From positions 186,001-250,000 of the forward strand of contig NZ_JBNPNH010000003.1 in the NCBI RefSeq assembly GCF_050314555.1: a stretch of 64,000 nt of DNA, written 5' to 3'. Origin of the DNA: Spyradosoma sp004558035 (GTDB taxonomy: Bacteria > Verrucomicrobiota > Verrucomicrobiia > Opitutales > UBA953). Position numbers and translations under genes: made by a program. Positions 52,435 to 60,713 of this stretch are shown here, piece after piece (the stretch's first letter is position 1; every line of letters starts with the position of its first letter). The notes below the pieces were generated by a model that saw nothing but the letters and a program-made list of their open reading frames with translations, was not told the DNA's origin and ran no database searches.

Positions 52435-52866
52435 TTAAAGAAACTGTTCCTGCTGTTCACGGCTGATGAAGCGGCAGCGGATCGGGAGCTTCGTGTCCGC
52501 GAGGCGCATCGCTTCGCGCGCCGCCGAAAGCGGGACGCCGGAAACTTCGAAAAGCATCGTGCCCGGGCGGACGATCGCGGCCCAGTATTCGACGTTGCCC
52601 TTGCCGGAACCCATGCGGACTTCCGCCGGCTTCTTGGTGACGGGCTTGTGCGGGAACACGCGCATCCACATTTTCCCTTTGCGCTTGAGCGAGCGGGAAA
52701 TCGCGACGCGGGCGGCTTCGAGCTGCGCCGCGGTCATGCGGCAGCGTTCCAGAGCCTGGATGCCGAACTCGCCGAACGCGAGGTCGTTGCAGGATTGCGC
52801 CGTGCCGTAGATGCGTCCTTTCTGGACTTTGCGGTATTTGACGCGGGACGGTTGAATGTTAGGCAT
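52435..52866 (-). CDS. rplP: 50S ribosomal protein L16
   Basis: A 143-residue L16 (PSRVKYRKVQKGRIYGTAQSCNDLAFGEFGIQALE... GSGKGNVEYWAAIVRPGTMLFEVSGVP). Slightly longer than average; core intact. Confidence 0.98.
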   Translation of the reverse strand: MPNIQPSRVKYRKVQKGRIYGTAQSCNDLAFGEFGIQALERCRMTAAQLEAARVAISRSLKRKGKMWMRVFPHKPVTKKPAEVRMGSGKGNVEYWAAIVRPGTMLFEVSGVPLSAAREAMRLADTKLPIRCRFISREQQEQFL

Positions 52867-52896
52867 TTGAATTATCCTTTCTCTGTCCGGATGGAA

Positions 52897-53526
52897 TTAG
52901 ATTTCGGGATCCTTCGTGCAGATCCAGCATTTGATGCCGAGCTTGCCGTAAACGGTGTGCGCTTCGGCGAACCCGTAGTCGATGTTCTCGCGCAGCGTGT
53001 GCAGCGGAACGCGACCGACGCGCGCGGATTCGACGCGGGCGATTTCCGCGCCGCCGAGACGACCGGCGATGCGCAGACGGATGCCGTCGGCGCCCATGCT
53101 CATCGTCGCCTGAATCGCCTTCTTCATGGCGCGGCGGAACGCGATGCGGCGTTCGAGCTGGAGCGCGATGTTTTCGGCGACGAGCTGCGCGACGAGGTCG
53201 GGTTTCTTGATTTCCTGAATGTCGAGAATGACGTCCTTGCCGGAAAGCTTGGCAAGTTCGTCACGGAGCTTTTCGAGCTCTCCGCCCTTGCGGCCGATGA
53301 CGACGCCGGGCTTCGCCGTGAAAATCTTCACGCGGATGCGGGCGCCCGCGCGCTCGATCGAAATCGAGGGAACGCCGGCCTGGCGCAGCTTGTCGTGAAG
53401 GAACTGGCGAATCTCATAGTCGCTCTTGAGGTTCGCGGGGAACGTCTTCTTGTCTGCGAACCAACGAGATTCCCAGTTGCGGCGCACCGCGAGACGAAAA
53501 CCGATAGGATTTGTTTTTTGACCCAT
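52897..53526 (-). CDS. rpsC: 30S ribosomal protein S3
   Basis: A 209-residue S3 (MGQKTNPIGFRLAVRRNWESRWFADKK) with the KH domain VKIFTAKPGVVIGRKGGELEKL. It lines the mRNA entry. Gap to rplV is 18 bases. Confidence 0.98.
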   Translation of the reverse strand: MGQKTNPIGFRLAVRRNWESRWFADKKTFPANLKSDYEIRQFLHDKLRQAGVPSISIERAGARIRVKIFTAKPGVVIGRKGGELEKLRDELAKLSGKDVILDIQEIKKPDLVAQLVAENIALQLERRIAFRRAMKKAIQATMSMGADGIRLRIAGRLGGAEIARVESARVGRVPLHTLRENIDYGFAEAHTVYGKLGIKCWICTKDPEI

Positions 53527-53544
53527 AGTCTGAAAGTGCGAGGA

Positions 53545-53880
53545 TTATTTTTTGTCACCGACCACGATCGTGATGTGGCTGGTGGATTTGCGGATCGGAT
53601 GCGCGCTGCCCTTCGCCGTGGGACGGAACCGCTTCAGCATCGGCCCCTGCCCGACCGTGGCGGCAACGACGACCAGATCCTTGGCGGAGAGATTGTTGTT
53701 GTTTTCGGCGTTGGCGACGGCGCTGTTGAGGGTCTTCGCCAGAAGGCGAGCGGATTTGCGCGGAATGAAACGAAGAAGATCTGCCGCTTCGAGAACCGGG
53801 CGACCTTGAATTTGGCGTGCCACGTCACGCACCTTGGCGGGCGTCATGCGGGCGAACTTGGTGATGGCTTTAACTTCCAT
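53545..53880 (-). CDS. rplV: 50S ribosomal protein L22
   Basis: A 111-residue L22 (MEVKAITKFARMTPAKVRDVARQIQGRPVLEAADLLRFIPRKSA... AENNNNLSAKDLVVVAATVGQGPMLKRFRPTAKG). It is separated from rpsS by an extra non-ribosomal gene, unlike the usual rpsS-rplV adjacency. Confidence 0.98.
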   Translation of the reverse strand: MEVKAITKFARMTPAKVRDVARQIQGRPVLEAADLLRFIPRKSARLLAKTLNSAVANAENNNNLSAKDLVVVAATVGQGPMLKRFRPTAKGSAHPIRKSTSHITIVVGDKK

Positions 53881-53890
53881 TGGAACTAAG

Positions 53891-54241
53891 TTAAAAAGTG
53901 ATGGTTTTGATTTTGACCGGATCGCCGGCCCGAATCGTTTGATTGTTATTGAGTTGCGTGATCAGAGCGACAGCCCGATCCGCGTCCGCTTCGGCGACGA
54001 TGAGCTCTCCGGCGGGAACACCGTCGCGTTCGACGACGCAAAGCGTTCCCGCGCAGAAATCGTCCTTCATCCCCGAATCAAGCAGGACCAGATCCGCGCT
54101 CGTTCCCGCAGCCACCGCGCGGACGCAGGCGACGTTCCCCGAATGTGCTTCGTAGGAAAGCACCTTGCCGCAAAGCGTTCCCGCAAGCCCGAAAAGCATC
54201 GAGCCCGCGAGGACGGCGAAGACTGCGGAACGCGTTTTCAC
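53891..54241 (-). CDS. small exported protein lodged between rpsS and rplV, function unknown
   Basis: A 116-residue protein starting with GTG, 3 bases after the rpsS stop and ending 10 bases before rplV. The N-terminus (MKTRSAVFAVLAGSMLFGLAGTLCG) looks like a signal peptide. The mature part (ADLVLLDSGMKDDFCAGTLCVVERDGVPAGELIVAEADADRAVALITQLNNNQTIRAGDPVKI) resembles small beta-barrel segments seen at the ends of envelope proteins, but no family is named. The gene has four CGTTCCC/GGGAACG motifs in 351 bases, about seven times the density of the ribosomal genes around it. It is probably a later arrival that is transcribed with the operon. Confidence 0.75.
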   Translation of the reverse strand: MKTRSAVFAVLAGSMLFGLAGTLCGKVLSYEAHSGNVACVRAVAAGTSADLVLLDSGMKDDFCAGTLCVVERDGVPAGELIVAEADADRAVALITQLNNNQTIRAGDPVKIKTITF

Positions 54242-54244
54242 GGA

Positions 54245-54520
54245 TTAGACGGCCTTCTTGGTGGGAGCCGTGTGAGCCTTGAACGTGCGCGTCGGCGCGA
54301 ATTCGCCCAGCTTGTGGCCAACCATGTTTTCGGTCACGTACACGGGAACGAAAACCTTCCCGTTGTGAACGTTGAGGTTGAGCCCGACGAAGTCCGGGGT
54401 CACCGTGGAACGGCGCGACCAGGTTTTGATCGGCTTGTGGTCTCCGGCTTTCTGCGCCGCCTGCACCTTCTCCATGAGAGAAGCTTCGACGTAAAAGCCC
54501 TTTTTGATTGAACGTGCCAT
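54245..54520 (-). CDS. rpsS: 30S ribosomal protein S19
   Basis: A 91-residue S19 (MARSIKKGFYVEASLMEKVQAA... IKTWSRRSTVTPDFVGLNLNVHNGKVFVPVYVTENMVGHKLGEFAPTRTF). Six bases from rplB. Confidence 0.98.
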   Translation of the reverse strand: MARSIKKGFYVEASLMEKVQAAQKAGDHKPIKTWSRRSTVTPDFVGLNLNVHNGKVFVPVYVTENMVGHKLGEFAPTRTFKAHTAPTKKAV

Positions 54521-54526
54521 TGTCTA

Positions 54527-55384
54527 TTAGCCCTTCTTAACTTTGCGTCCGTTGCGGCGAACGATGATGTGAACGTTCGTGGACTTGGATTTGATGCGCG
54601 TCGGGAAGCCTTTCGCGAGCTGGCCCCACGGGGAGGACAGGTGCTGACGACCGCCGCCGCCCTTGGATTTGCCCTGACCGCCGCCGTTCGGGTGGTCGAC
54701 CGGGTTCATCACCATACCGCGGACGCGCGGACGGCGTCCGAGCCAGCGGTTGCGGCCGGCCTTGCCGAGCGTGCGGTTGTAGTGCTCGCCGTTGCCGACG
54801 TAGCCGATCGTCGCGCGGCAGTCCGCGTTCAGATAGCGCTGTTCGCCGGAAGGCATCTTGACGATCGCGAGATCGCCTTCGATGCCGAGGAGCTGAGCCG
54901 CGTTGCCGGCGGAACGCGCGATGCGCGCCTTCTGACCGGGTTCCATCTGAATCGCGTGGATGAACGTCGCGGGAGCGATGTAGCGGAGCTTCACCGTGCA
55001 ACCCGGATTGAATTCTTCGACCGGATTCATCGTGGAGACGACCGTGGCGCCGACCTTCAGACCTTCGGGAGCGAGAATGTAGGCTTTTTCGCCGTCCGTG
55101 TACTGAATGAGAGCGAGATTCGCGGAACGGTTCGGATCGTATTCGATCGCGAGCACCGTCGCCGGGATCTCGACCTTGGCGCGACGGAAATCGACAAGAC
55201 GGTAGAGGCGCTTGTGCCCTCCGCCGCGACGACGCGACGTGATGCGTCCGTTGTTGTTGCGGCCGCCCGTGCGGTTCTTGGATTCCACCAAGTCCTTCTC
55301 CGGACGCTTCTTCGCGAGTTCCTGCTTGTTGCGGACCAGGAAGCGCTGCGAAGGCGTAAGCGGACGATTAGATTTGAGTGCCAT
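54527..55384 (-). CDS. rplB: 50S ribosomal protein L2
   Basis: A 285-residue L2 (GRNNNGRITSRRRGGGHKRLYRLVDF; C-terminal RGMVMNPVDHPNGGGQGKSKGGG with the conserved His of the peptidyl transferase region). The N-terminus (MALKSNRPLTPSQRFLV) is of the variant kind seen in Verrucomicrobia and Bacteroidetes. Confidence 0.98.
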   Translation of the reverse strand: MALKSNRPLTPSQRFLVRNKQELAKKRPEKDLVESKNRTGGRNNNGRITSRRRGGGHKRLYRLVDFRRAKVEIPATVLAIEYDPNRSANLALIQYTDGEKAYILAPEGLKVGATVVSTMNPVEEFNPGCTVKLRYIAPATFIHAIQMEPGQKARIARSAGNAAQLLGIEGDLAIVKMPSGEQRYLNADCRATIGYVGNGEHYNRTLGKAGRNRWLGRRPRVRGMVMNPVDHPNGGGQGKSKGGGGRQHLSSPWGQLAKGFPTRIKSKSTNVHIIVRRNGRKVKKG

Positions 55385-55411
55385 ATGCTATGTTCCTCTG
55401 TCTTTTAAACG

Positions 55412-55699
55412 TTAAATGAGTTCGATCTTGTCGCCCTTCTTGAGGGTGACGATCGCTTTTTTAACATCCGGAGCCTTGATGACGGCGCCGCGCTTCGTGC
55501 GGGACTGCTTCACCTTGCCCTTGGTGTTGACGACGTGAACGCGCTCGACGGTGACCTTGAAGGTGTCCGCGACCGCTTTGGCGATTTCGGGCTTATCCGC
55601 GTTCGGATAAACTTCAAAAACATACTTGTTCGCTTCCGCGAGAGCCGCCGTCTTTTCCGAGACGAGCGGACGTTTGAGGACGCTGTATGCGGATTTCAT
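55412..55699 (-). CDS. rplW: 50S ribosomal protein L23
   Basis: A 95-residue L23 at the exit tunnel (MKSAYSVLKRPLVSEKTAALAEANKYVFEVYPNADKPEIAKAV). An AAGGAGA Shine-Dalgarno sequence lies 9 bases upstream of the ATG. Confidence 0.98.
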   Translation of the reverse strand: MKSAYSVLKRPLVSEKTAALAEANKYVFEVYPNADKPEIAKAVADTFKVTVERVHVVNTKGKVKQSRTKRGAVIKAPDVKKAIVTLKKGDKIELI

Positions 55700-55713
55700 G
55701 TTGAATATTCTCC

Positions 55714-56334
55714 TTATTGAGCGCGTTCGATGATCTTCTGGAGTCCCTGTTCGCTGACCAGAACCTGATCGAAGGCGACGAGATCCAGCGCATTGAGCGT
55801 CGCGGCGTCCGTGACGGAGACACGCTCGATGTTGCGGATGGAAAGAACCGTGTTGTCGTCCCAGGCCTCCGAAACGATGAGCATCTTGCCCTTCGGGAAC
55901 ACCTTGGCGAAAACGCCGTTCATGATTTTCGTCTTCGGCTGCGCGGCTTCGAAGCGCTCAATGACGCTGAGACCGCCTTCGTTCGCCAGATCGACGAGAG
56001 CGCGCGCGAACGCGAGCTTCTTCATCTTGCCGTTGACGGACTTGGACCAGTCGCGCGGACGCGGACCGAAAACGACGCCGCCCTTGTAGAGCTGCGGAGC
56101 GCGCTTGTCGCCGTGACGGGCGCCGCCGGAACCCTTCTGCGGGCCCTGCTTCTTGCCGGATCCGGCGACTTCGCCGTAATCCTTCGTTTTCGCGCTGCCC
56201 TGGCGAAGATTCGCCTGGTAGGCGACGATCGTCTGCTTCAGCGCCGCGACGCCCTTGCCTTCTTCAAGCTGCGGGAGCGCAAATTCTTTTTCCGTGCAGG
56301 AACTGCCGTCGACTGTGTAAACTTTGAGTTTCAT
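55714..56334 (-). CDS. rplD: 50S ribosomal protein L4
   Basis: A 206-residue L4 (RQGSAKTKDYGEVAGSGKKQGPQKGSGGARHGDKRAPQLYKGGVVFGPRPRDWS). In E. coli L4 autoregulates this operon; whether it does so here is unknown. Preceded by AAGGAG. Confidence 0.98.
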   Translation of the reverse strand: MKLKVYTVDGSSCTEKEFALPQLEEGKGVAALKQTIVAYQANLRQGSAKTKDYGEVAGSGKKQGPQKGSGGARHGDKRAPQLYKGGVVFGPRPRDWSKSVNGKMKKLAFARALVDLANEGGLSVIERFEAAQPKTKIMNGVFAKVFPKGKMLIVSEAWDDNTVLSIRNIERVSVTDAATLNALDLVAFDQVLVSEQGLQKIIERAQ

Positions 56335-56347
56335 CGTTCAGTTCTCC

Positions 56348-56983
56348 TTATTTGGCTTTCTTGGCTTCACGGACGTAAACGAGATCCCCGTTCGCGCCGG
56401 GAACGCTGCCCTTGATGAGAATAAGATTCTGGTCCTCGACGATCTTCACGACCGTGAGATTCTGCGTCGTGCGGCGGACCTGCCCCATGTGACCCGGCAT
56501 GTCCTTGCCCTTGAACACGTGACCCGGCGTCTGGCGCATCCCGATGGAGCCCGGACGGCGGTGCATCATGTGCCCGTGGGAAGCCGGCTGCCCGGCCTGG
56601 TTATGACGCTTGACGTTGCCCTGGAAACCACGACCTTTCGTCGTTCCGATGACGTCAACGATCTGACCTTCCTTGAAGGTGGTGACGGTCAGCACGTCGC
56701 CGACCTTGTATTCGGGAGCTTTGTCGTCAAAGCGGATTTCGCTCAGCACGGCGTGCGGATCGATTCCGGCCTTGGCGAAGTGCCCTTGTTCGGGCTTCGT
56801 CAAACGCTCTTTTTTCTGGGCGCCGTAGGCAATTTGTACGGCATTGTATCCGTCAGACTCGGTGGTCTTGACCTGGACGACAGGGCACGGACCCGCCTGA
56901 ACCACGGTCACGGGAACGAGATTCGCGTTCCCGTCGTAGATTTGGGTCATCCCAATTTTTTTGCCAATCAGTTGTAACTTCAT
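56348..56983 (-). CDS. rplC: 50S ribosomal protein L3
   Basis: A 211-residue L3 (MKLQLIGKKIGMTQIYDGNANLVPVTVVQAGPCPVVQVKT; GFQGNVKRHNQAGQPASHGHMMHRRPGSIGMRQTPGHVFKGKDMPGHMG). First gene after the 140-base gap. Confidence 0.98.
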   Translation of the reverse strand: MKLQLIGKKIGMTQIYDGNANLVPVTVVQAGPCPVVQVKTTESDGYNAVQIAYGAQKKERLTKPEQGHFAKAGIDPHAVLSEIRFDDKAPEYKVGDVLTVTTFKEGQIVDVIGTTKGRGFQGNVKRHNQAGQPASHGHMMHRRPGSIGMRQTPGHVFKGKDMPGHMGQVRRTTQNLTVVKIVEDQNLILIKGSVPGANGDLVYVREAKKAK

Positions 56984-57123
56984 TTTGTCTAAGAGGCAGG
57001 TGGAGGTTCAATTCCGTTTGCACAGACCTGCTTTAGGCTGCGAAATCTTCTATGTCGATTCTTTTACAGTCCTAAGCCTATCCGAAAAACGAAAATTTTT
57101 CAGTTGTTGTTGCGGTTGCGGAT
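56984..57123 (-). promoter_or_regulatory. leader region before rplC
   Basis: A 140-base gap, the longest within the rpsL-to-rplX part of the block. The minus-strand sequence is AT-rich at first and then forms a possible hairpin GCAGGT...ACCTGC close to the rplC start. It could carry an internal promoter or an autoregulatory leader. No gene was found. Confidence 0.4.
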
Positions 57124-57432
57124 TCAGACGTTGATCGAAATGTCCACGCCCGCGGGAAGATTCAGTTTCTTGAGTTCGTCGACCGTCTGCGCGGTCGGCC
57201 CGATGATGTCGATCAGGCGCTTGTGGGTGCGCTGTTCGAACTGATCCATCGACTTCTTGTCGACGTGCGGCGAACGGTTCACCGTCCAACGCTCGATGGA
57301 GGTCGGCAGCGGCACGGGACCGGAAACGCGAGCGCCGGTGCGCTTCGCGGTTTCCACGATCTCGCCCGCGGACTGATCGATCACTCGATAGTCGAATCCT
57401 TTGAGTTTGATGCGAATTTTTTGACGAGCCAT
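57124..57432 (-). CDS. rpsJ: 30S ribosomal protein S10 (NusE)
   Basis: A 102-residue S10, also an antitermination factor (KIRIKLKGFDYRVIDQSAGEIVETAKRTGARVSGPVPLPTSIERWTVNRSPHVDKKSMDQFEQRTHKRLIDI). It follows fusA directly; tuf, which often lies here, is absent. Confidence 0.98.
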   Translation of the reverse strand: MARQKIRIKLKGFDYRVIDQSAGEIVETAKRTGARVSGPVPLPTSIERWTVNRSPHVDKKSMDQFEQRTHKRLIDIIGPTAQTVDELKKLNLPAGVDISINV

Positions 57433-57465
57433 AGCTGTAAAAATCTGAGTTGAATTGTTTGCGGA

Positions 57466-59616
57466 TTACGAACGGGCCGGAGCGCGGGAAGCCGTTTCGA
57501 CGATTTCCTTGAGGACGTTCGCGGGAACCTGTTCGAAGTGGTCCGGCTCCATCGTGTAGGAGGCGCGGCCCTTCGAGAGCGAACGCACGTCCGTCGCGTA
57601 ACCGAACATCGTCTGCAGCGGAACCATAGCGTCGATCGTGCAGACGCCGTTCTTCGTCTCCATGTTCTGAATCTGACCGCGGCGGCGGTTCAGGTCGCCC
57701 ATGATGTCGCCCTGATATTCCTCGGGCGTGACGACCTCGACCTTCGTGATCGGTTCGAGCAGAATCGGAGACGCCTTCGCCATCGCGTCCTTAAGAGCGA
57801 AGATGCCCGCCATCTTGAACGCCATTTCGGAGGAGTCGACTTCGTGGAACGAACCGAAGACGATGCGCGCCTTGAAGTCGATGACCGGATAACCGGCGAT
57901 CGTGCCGTTGTTCGCGGCTTCCTGAATGCCTTCGATGGTCGGCTTGATGTATTCCTTCGGGATGACGCCGCCGACGATTTCGTTGACGATTTCGATGCCC
58001 TTGCCCGGATTCGGTTCGATCTCGATTTCCGCGTGACCGTACTGACCGCGACCGCCGGACTGACGGACGAACTTGCCGACGCCGCGGGAGTTGCCCGTGA
58101 TCGTTTCGCGGTAGGAAATCTGCGGACGGCCGGATTTCGCCTCGACCTTGAATTCGCGGCGGAGACGGTCGACGATGATGTCGAGGTGAAGCTCGCCCAT
58201 GCCGGAAATGATCGTCTGCCCCGTTTCCTGGTTGGAAGAAACGCGGAACGTCGGGTCTTCCTGCGCGAGGCGCTGCAGACCGATGGAAAGCTTTTCCTGG
58301 TCGGCCTTCGTGGCGGGTTCGATCGCCATGGAGATGACCGGTTCCGGGAAGGACGGCGGTTCGAGGATGATGTCTTCTTCGCGCGTGCAGAGCGTGTCGC
58401 CGGTCACGATTTCCTTCGGACCGATGAGCGCGCAGATGTCTCCGGAGTAAGCCGTGTCGATTTCTTCGCGGTCCATCGCCTTCATGATCATGAGGCGGGA
58501 GACGCGTTCAGTCTTGCGCGTGCGCGGATTGTAGAGCGCGTCGCCCTTCTTGAGCGTGCCGCGATAAAGACGGAAGAACACGAGCTGACCGACGTACGGG
58601 TCGGACCAGAGCTTGAAGCAGAGGCCGACCGGCTTCGCGTTGTCGTCCGGCTCCACGCCGATTTCGGTCTCGCCGTCGTCCTTGAACGCCTTCATCGGCG
58701 GCAGGTCGAGCGGGGACGGCAGGTAGTCGACGACCGCGTCGAGCACCATCTGAACGCCTTTGTTCTTGAACGAGGAACCCGGAATGACGCCGACGAAGTT
58801 CAGGGAAAGCGTCGCCTTGCGGATCGCCACGCGGAGCTCGTCCGCCGTGACTTCCTCGCCGCCGAGGTATTTTTCGGCGATCGTGTCGTCGAAGTCCGAA
58901 ACGGCTTCGATCAGTTCCTCACGATATTTTTCGTAGTCGGCCTTGATGTCGGCGGGAACGTCCGTCTTGGCGTATTTCATGCCCTTCGGATCGCTTTCGT
59001 CGTAAACGTAGGCGCAGCCCTTGACGAGGTCCACGAGACCCGTGAACGTTTCGCCCGCGCCGATCGGAATGTAAAGCGGATGCGCGTTCCCGCGGAGCTT
59101 TTCGCGGATGCCGTTAACCGCGTTGAAGAAGTCCGCGCCCGTGCGGTCCATCTTGTTGATGTACGCGATGCGGGGAACGCTGTATTTGTTCATCTGGCGC
59201 CACACCGTCTCCGACTGCGGCTGCACGCCGGCGACCGCGCAGAAAACCGCGACCGCGCCGTCGAGCACGCGGAGCGAACGCTCCACTTCCGCCGTGAAGT
59301 CCACGTGACCAGGCGTGTCGATGACGTTCAGACGATGCGGAATCTTCGCGAACGGACCGTCCGCGACCGTCCATCCGCAGGAAACCGCGGCGGACGTAAT
59401 CGTGATGCCGCGCTCCTGTTCCTGCTCCATCCAGTCCGTCGTGGCGGCGCCTTCATGGACTTCGCCCGTCTTGTGGATGACGCCCGCGTAAAAGAGGATA
59501 CGCTCGGAGGTCGTGGTCTTGCCCGCGTCGATGTGAGCGGCAATGCCGAAGTTACGTGTGTATTCCAACGGAGCCTTGCGCCCGGAGGAGTTCTTGCTGG
59601 AAAGTGCGGCGGCCAT
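57466..59616 (-). CDS. fusA: elongation factor G
   Basis: A 716-residue translocation GTPase. G1 is AAHIDAGKTTTSERILFYAG, G2 EQERGITITSAA, G3 NVIDTPGHVDFT, G4 INKMDRTG. Domain IV contains SYRETITG and SGGRGQYGHAEIEIEPN. Normal length. Located between rpsG and rpsJ. Confidence 0.98.
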   Translation of the reverse strand: MAAALSSKNSSGRKAPLEYTRNFGIAAHIDAGKTTTSERILFYAGVIHKTGEVHEGAATTDWMEQEQERGITITSAAVSCGWTVADGPFAKIPHRLNVIDTPGHVDFTAEVERSLRVLDGAVAVFCAVAGVQPQSETVWRQMNKYSVPRIAYINKMDRTGADFFNAVNGIREKLRGNAHPLYIPIGAGETFTGLVDLVKGCAYVYDESDPKGMKYAKTDVPADIKADYEKYREELIEAVSDFDDTIAEKYLGGEEVTADELRVAIRKATLSLNFVGVIPGSSFKNKGVQMVLDAVVDYLPSPLDLPPMKAFKDDGETEIGVEPDDNAKPVGLCFKLWSDPYVGQLVFFRLYRGTLKKGDALYNPRTRKTERVSRLMIMKAMDREEIDTAYSGDICALIGPKEIVTGDTLCTREEDIILEPPSFPEPVISMAIEPATKADQEKLSIGLQRLAQEDPTFRVSSNQETGQTIISGMGELHLDIIVDRLRREFKVEAKSGRPQISYRETITGNSRGVGKFVRQSGGRGQYGHAEIEIEPNPGKGIEIVNEIVGGVIPKEYIKPTIEGIQEAANNGTIAGYPVIDFKARIVFGSFHEVDSSEMAFKMAGIFALKDAMAKASPILLEPITKVEVVTPEEYQGDIMGDLNRRRGQIQNMETKNGVCTIDAMVPLQTMFGYATDVRSLSKGRASYTMEPDHFEQVPANVLKEIVETASRAPARS

Positions 59617-59649
59617 TGTAAAAGTATGCTCGACTTTTCGATTAAAAAA

Positions 59650-60129
59650 TTAGTTGCCCCAACGAAGGTGCGCGAACGCGCGGTTCGCCTGCGCCATCTT
59701 GTGCGTCTCTTCGCGTTTCTTGACGACCGAGCCCGTGTTGTTGTACGCGTCGATGAATTCCGCGGCGAGCGATTCCATCATCGGCTGGCCCTTGCGGCCG
59801 GCGGCGGCGTTCACGAGCCAACGGAAAGCCATGCTCGTCTGGCGCTCGTGGGAGATTTCGACCGGGACCTGGTAGGTCGCGCCGCCCACGCGGCGGCTCT
59901 TCACTTCAAGCTTCGGACGGCAGTTTTCCAGCGCACCGAGAAGAAGTTCCATCGGATCGCCCTTTTCGAGCTTTTCGCTGACGCGCTCGATCGCGCCGTA
60001 GACGATGCGCTGCGCGACCGTCTTCTTGCCGTTCTTCATGACGACGTTGATCAGCTGGCTCACCAGCGGGCTGTTGTAACGCGCATCGGGCTGATGCGCC
60101 TTCTTGTTTGCTTTACGACGACGTGACAT
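59650..60129 (-). CDS. rpsG: 30S ribosomal protein S7
   Basis: A 159-residue S7 (MSRRRKANKKAHQPDARYNSPLVSQLINVVMKNGKKTVAQRIVYGAIE; ETHKMAQANRAFAHLRWGN). It organises the 3' domain of 16S rRNA. 27 bases after rpsL. Confidence 0.98.
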   Translation of the reverse strand: MSRRRKANKKAHQPDARYNSPLVSQLINVVMKNGKKTVAQRIVYGAIERVSEKLEKGDPMELLLGALENCRPKLEVKSRRVGGATYQVPVEISHERQTSMAFRWLVNAAAGRKGQPMMESLAAEFIDAYNNTGSVVKKREETHKMAQANRAFAHLRWGN

Positions 60130-60156
60130 TGAATAAAGTCTCCTGTCTCTCTGAAA

Positions 60157-60537
60157 TTATTTGCCGCCCTTCGGACGCTTCACGCCGTATTTCGAACGGC
60201 TGCGGCGGCGTTTTTCGACGCCCGCGCAGTCCAGCGGCCCGCGCACGATGTGGTAACGCACGCCCGGCAAGTCCTTGACACGACCGCCGCGAATCAGCAC
60301 CACGCTGTGTTCCTGCAGCTTGTGGCCTTCGTCCGGAATGTAGGAAATGACTTCCGTGCCCGAGGTGAGGCGGACCTTCGCAACCTTGCGCTGAGCCGAG
60401 TTCGGCTTCTTGGGCGTACGCGTCATGACCTGAATGCAGACGCCGCGTTTGAACGGCGAGCAATTCAAGGCGGGCGATTTCGACTTGATGTTGGCTTTAG
60501 CCCGCGGTTTGCGGACGAGTTGATTGATTGTCGGCAT
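60157..60537 (-). CDS. rpsL: 30S ribosomal protein S12
   Basis: A 126-residue S12 of the decoding centre (MPTINQLVRKPRAKANIKSKSPALN; CIQVMTRTPKKPNSAQRKVAKVRLTSG; PGVRYHIVRGPLDCAGV). The Lys residues whose change gives streptomycin resistance look wild-type. First gene of the block. The start MPTINQ is chosen over an upstream in-frame ATG. A very AT-rich stretch (about 60545-60635) upstream, including TATATT on the minus strand, probably holds the promoter and an UP-like element. Confidence 0.98.
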   Translation of the reverse strand: MPTINQLVRKPRAKANIKSKSPALNCSPFKRGVCIQVMTRTPKKPNSAQRKVAKVRLTSGTEVISYIPDEGHKLQEHSVVLIRGGRVKDLPGVRYHIVRGPLDCAGVEKRRRSRSKYGVKRPKGGK

Positions 60538-60713
60538 ATCCTGAACTTGAAATTGAATATAAAGGAACGACGAAAAAAAAGCATTCGAACGACTTACGCA
60601 AGTTTTTTTTGAAATTTTTGAAAAATTTTCTTGCATGCCGCGATTTTCCCGCGCCGCAGCGCGACCGAAATTTTCGCTTGAACCGCCCCGCGCCCTCCCG
60701 TAGCGTTCCCGCC

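Noticed and set aside
57000..57040. GGTTCAATTCC resembling a tRNA T-arm in the rplC leader
   Set aside because: The flanking bases do not pair as a T-stem and no acceptor, D- or anticodon arm can be built.
57538..60126. 862-codon plus-strand frame opposite fusA and rpsG
   Set aside because: Crosses two highly conserved genes on the other strand and has no recognisable domain.
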